From positions 1-64,000 of IMG/VR virus record IMGVR_UViG_3300032516_000001: a DNA stretch of 64,000 bases, one strand, 5' to 3'. The position numbers and the translations under genes were made by a program. Below are positions 47,995 through 56,535 of the stretch, piece after piece. This DNA is from a virus. Positions within the stretch are counted from its first letter, which is position 1, and every line of letters starts with the position of its first letter. The notes beneath the pieces are model-generated. The model was not told where the DNA came from. It worked only from the letters and a program-made list of their open reading frames with translations, and made no database searches.

Positions 47995-48629
47995 CTTATC
48001 GCAGGGGCATAATCGATCATTTGACTACGCATGTCTCTAATAACCTTTGTGGTAATCTTTCGTCCACCCCAACTCATAGCTTCGCGAATTACATCTGGTG
48101 GAGCACCACTTCTAGTTGCTCTGATGTACCGTGCAATATCCCACATTCCGATATTTCTGAAATGTCCCTCGATATCCTCTAGATGAGCATGAAAATCATC
48201 TCTATCTTCCTCAATATCAACAGTATCTAATAGAGTTCGATCATCGTCTTGCCCCACGGGAGCATCTATTGATTCTTTTTCCTTTTCAAATCTCTTTTTC
48301 TTATGCACTAAATTGATACACACATTATTGGCAACCATAAATACATAGTGCCCAAAACTGGATTTCTTAGGATTATGGGCAGATCTTGTGTAATTTTTAT
48401 GTAATATTGCTACAAATACCTCTTGCAATAATTCATTCATCGATATTTCAGGAACTTTAAAGTGTTTGTATACTATCTTAATAATATCTTTACGTTTAGC
48501 TTCAACATCAATTCCTAATGATGTACCATCTTCAGCACACCTCGGCCATTGTAATTTTTCACCAGGATCTATAATGGGCTCATTTAAAATTTTAACCTTT
48601 TTGATACCTTTAAATCTTCGGATGTTCAT
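47991..48629 (-). CDS. Sigma-70-family-like factor
   Basis: A 212-residue protein. Residues ~60-125 resemble sigma region 2: MNELLQEVFVAILHKNY (2.1-2.2, core binding) and SFGHYVFMVANNVCINLVHKKKR (2.3-2.4, melting and -10 recognition). A charged link follows, then helices (DIARYIRATRSGAPP, RKITTKVIRDMRSQM) that could be region 4. ECF-like size. It may direct RNA polymerase to the GTAYRRT boxes in this genome. A non-sigma helical protein is the alternative. Confidence 0.7.
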   Translation of the reverse strand: MNIRRFKGIKKVKILNEPIIDPGEKLQWPRCAEDGTSLGIDVEAKRKDIIKIVYKHFKVPEISMNELLQEVFVAILHKNYTRSAHNPKKSSFGHYVFMVANNVCINLVHKKKRFEKEKESIDAPVGQDDDRTLLDTVDIEEDRDDFHAHLEDIEGHFRNIGMWDIARYIRATRSGAPPDVIREAMSWGGRKITTKVIRDMRSQMIDYAPAIS

Positions 48630-48728
48630 GCTTGCCCCTGCACTACATGTAGCCCCAAAGCCATGGTAAAGTCAACCGGAAACTTAATTTTACCACAATT
48701 TCAGATTCAATGCAAGGAGAAAGTAAGC

Positions 48729-48920
48729 GTGAACGGTTTGAATGACCATTGTGATAGGGTGTTAGCGGTTATTAAACAGGGGATTTACAGACAGTCCCAA
48801 ATAATCAAAAAAACCTGTTTGGGTCCAGATCAGGTATCGGCAGCATTGCGTATGCTTAGAAAGAGTAAAATTATTGAAAAGATTGATGGGGAACATAGGC
48901 CATTACAGCATGAACTCTAA
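48729..48920 (+). CDS. Small winged-helix-type protein
   Basis: 63 residues from GTG 48729, which has AAGGAG nine bases upstream; the frame also opens at ATG 48663. DRVLAVIKQGIYRQSQIIKK, then SAALRMLRKSKIIEKIDG, reads as helix-turn-helix plus wing. Probably a regulator or DNA-binding peptide. It overlaps the next gene by eleven bases. Confidence 0.6.
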   Translation: MNGLNDHCDRVLAVIKQGIYRQSQIIKKTCLGPDQVSAALRMLRKSKIIEKIDGEHRPLQHEL

Positions 48921-49500
48921 AACTGATTTTTTGAAAGAATGTATATCTGACGTTAGTAGCAAACTACACAGAATGGTTCCTATTGATGATTTCAATAGAA
49001 CATTCTGTGTAGTTTGCGTAAATCGAGATTGTGCACGTAGCAAATCCAACAATTTGAAATTTGAATCTCGAGTTAATAACTGGGAGGATTTATATTTCAA
49101 TAAAGTGAAACGAGCGGATAATCAAGATCCTCAATTCGAAAGCATAAGAATTAAGAGATTCGTATCTCCAGAGGATAGAAGTACATACATAATTAAAGAA
49201 CCGGAACTGGAGCCAAAACCTGAACCTAAAACGAATCCAGATCCGGAACCAGTATTGGAGCCAGTAATACAAGCTCCTGAGAAGGAACTTCAACCCATGG
49301 ATGCACCAGAATTGAACGTACCTAAACCTAAAGAGTCAATACCTGATCCAATTCCACAAGCTGTTGATCAAGTGACAAACACCCCATTCGTTCAAGGAAC
49401 GATGCTCCCTGGTTCGAAGCAGGCAACCGTACTCGAATCAAGTCAAGTATTCGTATTCGATGATGACAATGAAGAGCAAGCAAAACCCGGAGTGGGGTGA
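48910..49500 (+). CDS. Conserved phage protein with Pro/Glu-rich tail
   Basis: A 196-residue protein. The N-terminal ~95 residues hold FCVVCVNRDCARSKS, then SRVNNWEDLYFNKVKRAD and IRIKRFVSPED, a pattern I recall as widespread in phages with unknown role (C-x2-C-x3-C, then R-V-x-x-W-x-x-x-x-F). The rest is Pro/Glu-rich low complexity (EPELEPKPEPKTNPDPEP), like the linker at the end of the DNA polymerase. Confidence 0.7.
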   Translation: MNSKTDFLKECISDVSSKLHRMVPIDDFNRTFCVVCVNRDCARSKSNNLKFESRVNNWEDLYFNKVKRADNQDPQFESIRIKRFVSPEDRSTYIIKEPELEPKPEPKTNPDPEPVLEPVIQAPEKELQPMDAPELNVPKPKESIPDPIPQAVDQVTNTPFVQGTMLPGSKQATVLESSQVFVFDDDNEEQAKPGVG

Positions 49501-50296
49501 TAATTTAGCAATCGTTCTTGCGAAAGGTGGGGAACTAGCTGAACAAGCTGAAAAGAAGTTACTAGCGGAGTATCTAATACTAATTCGAACACAACTAGAA
49601 ACTAGCGTTAAATTACAAAAAGCGGTAACTGATTCTGATCCGGCGACTGAGGCTAGAGGAAAAGTAACTCAATATTTATCGAAGCATATTAGACCTGGGA
49701 CGATAGAAGTCTTTCGTAAAGCTGTAGAACAGATTCTCTCGGAGCTAGACCAACTTCGGACTAAAAAGCCTAGCTTGTATCTAGTGAATCAAGCTACTGG
49801 CGAACTGGTGATGCCTATAAATAAGGATCTCATTTTTACACCACCGGATTATATTGGAGCAGACGGGCAGCTGCATAAATCAAATCCCATTGTTCACCCA
49901 GGGGTGACATCTTCTCTGGCATTAGCTATTCACAAGCAAGCCAAAACGAATAAAGCGATCGCGAAATCTAAGAAGAACAAAGCTACTGAACAAGCGTATG
50001 CACATATATCCGACCCAAATAAAATAATTGAATTGACTAAAGAAAAACTTCAAACTGCTGGTATTGAAATAGACAACGACTTAGATTCTGACAGTCAAAT
50101 AATTGAATTTGGACGAGAACAATCGGATGGAATATTTCAATCGTCCAATCTTCACTTTCACAGAATTCAGGTATTTTCTTCAACTCTGGCTCATAAAATA
50201 GTAAAGCTAAATCCTAGAAAATGTGCATTTGGTAAACTAGAGATGAAACATAATTCAAAACAGCAGTGGTATACTGTTGAGGTGCGACTAATGTAA
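49469..50296 (+). CDS. Hypothetical protein
   Basis: About 275 residues from MKSKQNPEWG; it overlaps the previous gene by ~32 bases, so a later start is possible. The first half is helical, the middle basic (KTNKAIAKSKKNKATEQ), the last 60 residues beta-rich. Family unknown. Confidence 0.65.
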   Translation: MKSKQNPEWGDNLAIVLAKGGELAEQAEKKLLAEYLILIRTQLETSVKLQKAVTDSDPATEARGKVTQYLSKHIRPGTIEVFRKAVEQILSELDQLRTKKPSLYLVNQATGELVMPINKDLIFTPPDYIGADGQLHKSNPIVHPGVTSSLALAIHKQAKTNKAIAKSKKNKATEQAYAHISDPNKIIELTKEKLQTAGIEIDNDLDSDSQIIEFGREQSDGIFQSSNLHFHRIQVFSSTLAHKIVKLNPRKCAFGKLEMKHNSKQQWYTVEVRLM

Positions 50297-50305
50297 ATTG
50301 CCTAT

Positions 50306-50563
50306 ATGTTTATCATAAGATATATTAAAACATGCATTTTAAGAATTAGGAACTCTATTGAAGATATTCTCAATGGAGGACAAGCATTTGGTGATGAATA
50401 TGACGATCTTATTGACCTCGATGATGGTGATATCGATGGTGAACCGACGCCTCCTAGGTATCCATGTCCAAAATGTGGTAAGGAAACCAAAGAGCACCAA
50501 ATTTCAGGTACTCGAATTTGTTCATGTTGTCGTCAAATATCTGTTCATGTTGTCGTCAAATAG
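50306..50563 (+). CDS. Zinc-ribbon protein, C-terminus shifted by 23-bp duplication
   Basis: An 85-residue protein: a basic hydrophobic start (MFIIRYIKTCILRIRN), an acidic middle (EYDDLIDLDDGDIDGE), and the ribbon CPKCGKETKEHQ...ICSCCRQ shared with the gene at 203-646. A 21-base direct repeat (50519-50539 and 50542-50562, 23-base period) duplicates the end and shifts the frame, so the protein now ends VHVVVK rather than IVSGD, the reading without the duplication. Confidence 0.65.
   Translation: MFIIRYIKTCILRIRNSIEDILNGGQAFGDEYDDLIDLDDGDIDGEPTPPRYPCPKCGKETKEHQISGTRICSCCRQISVHVVVK
50519..50562 (+). repeat. 21-bp direct repeat, 23-bp period
   Basis: Two copies of TGTTCATGTTGTCGTCAAATA, separated by two bases, lie at the end of the zinc-ribbon gene. 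The period is not a multiple of three, so the copy changes the reading frame. Confidence 0.85.
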
Positions 50564-50565
50564 TT

Positions 50566-51078
50566 TCAGGAGATTAAATTAAGAATTCTGGCCAATACTG
50601 CAGCTAATGCATATCTGAATTCAGGGACTCCTGGTAATTCGCTGTCATTCAATCCTAATAGAATTTTTGCCATATCATCGATTTTACTTCTAAATTGAAA
50701 TACCACATACGTTCCTAATGGTAACATTGCAGTTAAATCTGTCGGAAGATTAGTTGCTTTCGATATTTCAAAGAATAAATTAAGAATCTCTTGTAGTTTT
50801 TCCTTGATTTGAGTATTTGCTTCATTTGGTAGTCTTGGATATTGATCTACCAAAGCAGTATTGAATCTATCAGGCGCAAGAGTTGGCATCCAAATCGCAA
50901 TCGGATTTTTTACAGAATAATCATTTACTATTCCAATACCGGATATTGTGGGAAGTATTGTCTGCATTATGTAGCATGGAATGCATATTTTCAATGCTAC
51001 TTCTCGTTCTTCCTTATCATAGTTAACTATTGATATTCCACCAAATTCAAATAGCGGAAAATTATCTTGGGGATCCAT
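50566..51078 (-). CDS. Hypothetical protein
   Basis: A 170-residue protein. Beta-rich first half, then a helix around the sequence ANTQIKEKLQEILNLFFEI and a hydrophobic C-terminus (RYALAAVLARILNLI). Its GTACGAT box is eight bases ahead of the ATG. Family unknown. Confidence 0.7.
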   Translation of the reverse strand: MDPQDNFPLFEFGGISIVNYDKEEREVALKICIPCYIMQTILPTISGIGIVNDYSVKNPIAIWMPTLAPDRFNTALVDQYPRLPNEANTQIKEKLQEILNLFFEISKATNLPTDLTAMLPLGTYVVFQFRSKIDDMAKILLGLNDSELPGVPEFRYALAAVLARILNLIS

Positions 51079-51084
51079 ACTCTA

Positions 51085-52161
51085 TTATCGTACACCCATA
51101 GCTTGCAGCATGTTTTGCCGAAATTCTGGATCCGCCCAGCGAGCCTTCATAGCTTCTGATATCTTCATCTTGGTTTCCGGATCATGTTTTTTCATTTTTG
51201 CCCAATAAGCTTTCGAAGCTTTCAGTATTTTGGCCCTAATTTCTGGGCTATGCGGTTTCGCTTTCATTTTATTGACGGTGGCGATTTTGTCTCGATAACT
51301 TGGGTCGGACATTCTCTTTTCCAAAGAATTCATAATCTTCTGCCGAAATTCTGGATTTGTCCAACGAATTTTCATGGCTTCCGATATCTTCATCTTAGTT
51401 TCCGGATCATGTGGTTTTGCTTTAATTTTATTAGAAGCCGCTATTCTCTCCCTGACATCAGGACTATTTAGTTTTTTCTTAATTAAATCTGAAGTTTTTT
51501 GTCGAAATTCAGGATCAGACCACGATTTCTTTAAGGCTTCCGATACCTTTGCAATATGCTCTGGAGAATGCATCTTCCCTTTCCTGGCTTTGGACATTCT
51601 TGCGCAAAATTCTGGGGTTCGTATTTTTCCTTTGTTTCCATTGGATATTTTTTCTTTGACCTCTGATCTAGCATTGACTTGTTTAGAGATCATGGACATC
51701 TTAGCTACAAATTGCGGATCGCTCCACATCTCTTGACTAGCCTTGGACCTTCGAGCCTGAACTAAGGGATCTTTGAGCGATGCATTGACCGAAGCTGTAA
51801 CTCTAGCTCTAAAATCTGGGTTATTCCACGGATTCTTCCTAATCGGATGCGGTTTATGTTCACCTCCCCTTGCCAAATTAAACCCAAATTGCGGATCTCT
51901 AGTTTTATAAAATTCAATCCATTTTTCTTCGGCTAAATTGGCCGCTTCTAATGTGTTACATACTTCCAAAACTCCATGTGAAAATGCATCTCTACCGTAT
52001 TTACGGATGGCGTTAGGAAAATGCCAGCGACCTCCTTTAGTTGATTTGGCAGCACATATATGGTTCCGCCATCTCTTCTCCATAGTCTGAGAAGTCATCC
52101 CAATATAACGGCGCCCAGAATCAATATGTGTATGATAATAGATCGTCCAGTGTTTATTCAC
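51085..52161 (-). CDS. GIY-YIG homing endonuclease
   Basis: A 358-residue protein with a GTG start: TIYYHTHIDSGRRYIGMTS, HFPNAIRKYGRDAF and EEKWIEFYKT (GIY-YIG domain), then about ten NUMOD3-like units (NPWNNPDFRARV, HSPEHIAKVS, RWADPEFRQNM). Two longer blocks (HDPETKMKISEAM...RW) are near-duplicates. It lacks the C-terminal zinc finger of the 44038 copy. TTTATAGGAC lies ten bases upstream, as for the 29515 copy. It sits just before the DNA polymerase gene. Confidence 0.9.
   Translation of the reverse strand: MNKHWTIYYHTHIDSGRRYIGMTSQTMEKRWRNHICAAKSTKGGRWHFPNAIRKYGRDAFSHGVLEVCNTLEAANLAEEKWIEFYKTRDPQFGFNLARGGEHKPHPIRKNPWNNPDFRARVTASVNASLKDPLVQARRSKASQEMWSDPQFVAKMSMISKQVNARSEVKEKISNGNKGKIRTPEFCARMSKARKGKMHSPEHIAKVSEALKKSWSDPEFRQKTSDLIKKKLNSPDVRERIAASNKIKAKPHDPETKMKISEAMKIRWTNPEFRQKIMNSLEKRMSDPSYRDKIATVNKMKAKPHSPEIRAKILKASKAYWAKMKKHDPETKMKISEAMKARWADPEFRQNMLQAMGVR
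51087..51093 (-). promoter_or_regulatory. GTACGAT box
   Basis: Identical to the box at 1400. On the minus strand it ends eight bases before the ATG at 51078; it overlaps the last codon and stop of the GIY-YIG gene upstream. Confidence 0.5.
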
Positions 52162-52184
52162 ACTGGAAACGTCCTATAAAAGTT

Positions 52185-54992
52185 TCAAAGCCCCAGTAGA
52201 TCTACCAATACTCTAAAACGATCAGGGTCCACCATCACTCCTTCAGATTCTGATAAAATAATCTTACCATCATGCCCCAGAATCCTTAAAGCATGAGATC
52301 CTTCAGCTAGAATACAGATAGCATACAATTTCTTCATCGAATTTTCGGTCAAAACGGTTCTGATAGTCCATCTTAATACAGAACCACCACCGTTTCCATT
52401 GCCGGGAACGGGCTTTACTTCTTGAGCTTGAACCGCGGATTCAGTCGGTATCTTTTCTTCCGATTTTGGTTCAGATTCCGATACAGGTTCAGGTTTCGGG
52501 GCTAATTCTATAGGTCCGATATCGATATCCAAATCACCATTAACTGGAAGTATGGCCTCCGTTGATTCTAACTCGACATTGGTGTCTAATTTAGACTCGG
52601 GATCAAGTTCAGATTGAGGCTCCGGTTCAGGTGTCGGTGTAACCTCTGTCTGAGGATTTGATGACTTAGGTCCCCCATCAATCTTTCGCCATATATATGC
52701 CTGCAAGAAATCGGGAATTTTCTGGTACACTCTTCCATTATCAAAATATTGGTTGCCTTTCAGCTTACCAGCATAATTTCCTTTTTCGTCTAGGTCTTTA
52801 GGTCTGGGAACAGCTCCGTCGACCATATGGAAGAAATCAAACCTAGCACGCCAGTGAACATCAACTCCGGGCTCTGTATCGAGCGGCACCACCCATTGAC
52901 GCCCATGAGCTTTATGCATCGCCCCTGGGAGAACCATCCACTCATGGAGTTTCGGAACGATTTCCATCAAGAATTGGGGTCTAATTTCATAGACAACTTC
53001 ATCGTGTACCGTTAGCACGTAGCGAACTCTGTCCTCCCATTTATTCAATCGTATTTGTTTATCCACATAACACATTGCTAATTTCAAGACATCTGCTGAT
53101 GTGGATTGAATAGTGTAATTGATAGCACAACGTTCAGCCTTTGCCCTAACGGCTTTAATCGGTGAATCAATCGTCGGAATCGGGATTCTACGACCAAATG
53201 CCGTATAAATGCACTTATGTTTCTTGGTAAATTGCTTTTGATAATCAACATATCCCATCAAAACTGGGACATCATTTCGCAAGTTATTCATGTGACGTTG
53301 AGCATCCTCGATTGAACACCCAACATTGCGCATTATGGCGCCAGCTCCACCACCATATATGAATGCGAAATTGCAGCGCTTGCCGCGATTTCGTTCATCT
53401 TTACTAATATTTTTCTTCCCGAATAGTGTACGCGATGTGATTGCGTGTACGTCTCCATCACCATGTAAGAAGGATTCCGTCCAAACCGGATCCCCGGACA
53501 TATTAGTTACTACACGTAATTCCTCACCAGCATAATCAATTTTGACTAGGATATACCCAGGTCTAGCCGATATGCAACTCCGTATCTGCTTAAATAATTC
53601 TGGTTTATCATCATCAGAATCGCGAGGGATCCCTTGAAAATTGACTCCTGAAAATCCATCTTTTATATCACCAGCAGTAGCCGAAAGACGAGTTGTGTCA
53701 GTACCGAGCTGATTGAAATTCGGTCTAACATCGCCATATATATCATGTGATTTGAGGAATTTCTCGATGAATGATCCTCCCATCTTTTCATAATGACGGT
53801 ATTCGAGGAGAAATTCGAATATGCTAGCAGTCTTGGATCTATGCGTTATCTTAGTCTTCTCTCCATAGTCTCTATGGAGAGTTTTGACCATTTCGTCTTT
53901 TAAGGAGTACTGCTTCGGTTTTCCGTCTTCACCGATTTCAACTTCATGCGGCTCATCGTCGCCATCTGAATCATCATTATTGTGGCTATAATAATCCCCA
54001 CCAGGGTTTAGCATTTCTTTGGTGGGTTTTAATTTCATACCTTCCGGATCTGTATGGAAGGCTTTCGATAGTTGTGTTACAGAACCAACATTCAATGTCA
54101 ACCACTTACCGGTATTACCAGTTCTTGATTCAATAAATCGCCGGATCAAATCGCCGGTCTCTTGCATGGCCTCCTTACATTCAGCATGAAGTTGATTGAC
54201 TCTATCAACATCTATATGAACGCGATTACGCTCCATTTTCCGGAGCACATTACAGAAGGCTCTTTCCAAATCATAGATTGTTGGATCGAATCCTTGTAAT
54301 TTATCTTTCAGAGTATGATATAATTTATAAGTAAAAATGCCATCAGAACAGCCGTACTCGAGGCCTTCCTTAGGATGCAATAATGCAAAGTTGTATCTCT
54401 GCTTTGCTCGTTTTAATTGTTCTTTTTTCTCTGCTGTAAACAACTCATCAAGTTCCACCATGTCGATACCATAGTGAATCTTGGTGAGAGGCTTCAATCC
54501 CGCCGGGGATGTCTTAATTGGGTTAATGATTTTAGCTAAGAAATATGTATCTTCATATTGATCTATCTTCCAATATTCTTTACCGGTGACTGGATATAAG
54601 AATTCACAATCGAATTTTGAGTTATGGAAGATGGCTCTTGCATTACTATTTATTAATTTGGCTAATAGCTCCCAAGCTTCATCCCATGGTAAATTCCCAG
54701 AATCTTCCGGCTCATGAGAGAGTGGAACATAATACCCATGCTGTCCATCAAATGAAATGCATACGCCGACTATTCTATCTATGGTTCTAATTCCAAATTT
54801 GGTTTTCTTTCCATCTTCAAAATGGCTATCTGAATAAATTCTATTGTCGACACCAGTGGTTTCTGTATCGATCGAGTACAACCCTCTTTTTATACAGGTA
54901 TCTACGAGTTGACCAAGTTGATCGAGAGTCTGTACTAAATGGAAGCTATAATATTGAAACCAGTCGCGCTGTATAGTTATTCTATCATCCAT
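52185..54992 (-). CDS. Family A DNA polymerase with proofreading and C-terminal extension
   Basis: About 935 residues from MDDRITIQRD. Exonuclease motifs: YSIDTETTG (~38), FHNSKFDCEFL (~125), YGCSDGIFTYKLY (~215). Polymerase motifs: A, KIDYAGEELRVV; B, KRCNFAFIYGGG; C, VLTVHDEVVYE. So both activities look intact. After ~750 a Pro/Glu-rich linker of ~90 residues leads to a separate C-terminal ~70-residue domain (SVLRWTIRTVLTENSMKKLY, ending VLVDLLGL), not part of standard PolA. It is the replicative polymerase. GTACAAT lies 21 bases before the ATG. Confidence 0.93.
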   Translation of the reverse strand: MDDRITIQRDWFQYYSFHLVQTLDQLGQLVDTCIKRGLYSIDTETTGVDNRIYSDSHFEDGKKTKFGIRTIDRIVGVCISFDGQHGYYVPLSHEPEDSGNLPWDEAWELLAKLINSNARAIFHNSKFDCEFLYPVTGKEYWKIDQYEDTYFLAKIINPIKTSPAGLKPLTKIHYGIDMVELDELFTAEKKEQLKRAKQRYNFALLHPKEGLEYGCSDGIFTYKLYHTLKDKLQGFDPTIYDLERAFCNVLRKMERNRVHIDVDRVNQLHAECKEAMQETGDLIRRFIESRTGNTGKWLTLNVGSVTQLSKAFHTDPEGMKLKPTKEMLNPGGDYYSHNNDDSDGDDEPHEVEIGEDGKPKQYSLKDEMVKTLHRDYGEKTKITHRSKTASIFEFLLEYRHYEKMGGSFIEKFLKSHDIYGDVRPNFNQLGTDTTRLSATAGDIKDGFSGVNFQGIPRDSDDDKPELFKQIRSCISARPGYILVKIDYAGEELRVVTNMSGDPVWTESFLHGDGDVHAITSRTLFGKKNISKDERNRGKRCNFAFIYGGGAGAIMRNVGCSIEDAQRHMNNLRNDVPVLMGYVDYQKQFTKKHKCIYTAFGRRIPIPTIDSPIKAVRAKAERCAINYTIQSTSADVLKLAMCYVDKQIRLNKWEDRVRYVLTVHDEVVYEIRPQFLMEIVPKLHEWMVLPGAMHKAHGRQWVVPLDTEPGVDVHWRARFDFFHMVDGAVPRPKDLDEKGNYAGKLKGNQYFDNGRVYQKIPDFLQAYIWRKIDGGPKSSNPQTEVTPTPEPEPQSELDPESKLDTNVELESTEAILPVNGDLDIDIGPIELAPKPEPVSESEPKSEEKIPTESAVQAQEVKPVPGNGNGGGSVLRWTIRTVLTENSMKKLYAICILAEGSHALRILGHDGKIILSESEGVMVDPDRFRVLVDLLGL

Positions 54993-55013
54993 TTGTTGAA
55001 GGAGCACTAGAAA

Positions 55014-56528
55014 TTGTACACTCAGCAAAATCCGAAAATTGTTGTTAAATGCACAGAATGTTTAAAAGAGTTACAAATATCAAAAATTGCCTTGGCTAGA
55101 GCATTAAAGAAAAGAGGTAAATATGTATGTTTACAATGCGTTATGTCATCAAATGAGGTTAGACATAAAATAAAGTTATTTAATAAAAATATGAGTAAAG
55201 AAACTAGAAATAAAATTCGTGAATCTTTAAAAAAGAAATATGCTGATGCTAGTGATGCTGAAATTGAAGTAATAAGACAAAAGTCACTTCAGATTTGGGA
55301 AGATTCGGAATTCACACGTAAACAGAAGTCAATGAGGGATAGCTCAGAATTTCGTTCTAAATTAAGTGAATCTGTTAAATTAGCATTCTCCAAATGCGAT
55401 TGGCCTGCGAGACAACCAGTCGTAGCTAAAAAGCTATGGCAAGATAAAGATTATAGGCGTAAACAGTTATTGTTTAAAGCATCTGATTCATATAGAGAGA
55501 AACAAAGTCGTATAACAAAAGCAAAATGGGGCACAGTCGAGTATAGAAAATCTCAGTCAAAAGGATTATCGGAAGCTTTTAAAAAAGGAGTTGATTCATA
55601 TATTGAGCGTGCTGTTCATAATATCTTGACTGATATGAATATGTCGTACATTCGGCATCATGTTATTGGCTGGTATGAATTTGATGTTTACATACCAGAC
55701 CATAAATTATTGATCGAATGCCAGGGAGAATATTGGCACTCGCTAGACAAACATAAAGCAAACGATATTAGAAAATATAATTATGTCAATGATTATTTCC
55801 CGGATCATAAAATTCTTTATCTATATGAGAGAGATTTTCTAAATCCACAAATCGTAAAACAAAAACTCATAAGTTCTTTAGTAGACAATTCTAATCGATT
55901 AATTGAATTGTCCCAGACATGTTTTCAACTTAATAATATTGTGACAAAAGTTCTGGCTACCAAACTAAAACAGAAGCATTCACATTATTCAGAACCAGAA
56001 GAATTCATGCAAGCATACCATTATGCTGGATACGGGAGAACTGCTAAGAAACTATACGGAGCATACTTGGATGAGAAGTTAATTGCGGTATGCAAATTTG
56101 CAGGCGTTATCAGGAAAGAGGTTGCAACTTCGATGAATTTTGAACCAAATCAAGTGTTAGAACTTGATCGTTTCTGCATCCACCCGCAGTACCATAAGAA
56201 AAATTTTGGTTCTTGGTTCATATCACGTTGTTCAAAATTATTATTAAATGAATGTACGAAAATCGACTGTCTGGTGTCTTTTGCTGATACTACATTTGGC
56301 CACCATGGAACAATATACTCAGCCGCTGGGTGGAAAATGATCCACACAGTTAAACCGGATTACCATTATGTAAGTGAGGATGGATTCGTATTACATAAGA
56401 AGACTTTATATAATCATGCCCGGAGAATGGGAAAGACAGAATCAAAATATGCAAATGAATTTAGATACACGAAAATATTCGGAAAAGAAAAGATAAAATT
56501 CGCATTATATCGAAGATGTATAGTCTAA
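55014..56528 (+). CDS. Vsr-like homing endonuclease with GNAT-like C-terminus
   Basis: A 504-residue protein with a TTG start. Residues 10-45 are a zinc finger (CTECLKEL ... CLQC); 60-190 are NUMOD3-like repeats (SEFRSKLSESVK, KDYRRKQLL); ~205-285 the Vsr-type nuclease (HVIGWYEFDVYIPDHKLLIE, CQGEYWHSLDKH, then ILYLYERDF); the last ~190 a GNAT/Mom-like domain (YGAYLDEKLIAVCKF; ELDRFCIHPQYHKKNFGSWF) shared with the 32569 gene. It is divergent from and abutting the DNA polymerase gene. Confidence 0.82.
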   Translation: MYTQQNPKIVVKCTECLKELQISKIALARALKKRGKYVCLQCVMSSNEVRHKIKLFNKNMSKETRNKIRESLKKKYADASDAEIEVIRQKSLQIWEDSEFTRKQKSMRDSSEFRSKLSESVKLAFSKCDWPARQPVVAKKLWQDKDYRRKQLLFKASDSYREKQSRITKAKWGTVEYRKSQSKGLSEAFKKGVDSYIERAVHNILTDMNMSYIRHHVIGWYEFDVYIPDHKLLIECQGEYWHSLDKHKANDIRKYNYVNDYFPDHKILYLYERDFLNPQIVKQKLISSLVDNSNRLIELSQTCFQLNNIVTKVLATKLKQKHSHYSEPEEFMQAYHYAGYGRTAKKLYGAYLDEKLIAVCKFAGVIRKEVATSMNFEPNQVLELDRFCIHPQYHKKNFGSWFISRCSKLLLNECTKIDCLVSFADTTFGHHGTIYSAAGWKMIHTVKPDYHYVSEDGFVLHKKTLYNHARRMGKTESKYANEFRYTKIFGKEKIKFALYRRCIV

Positions 56529-56535
56529 GTAGATC

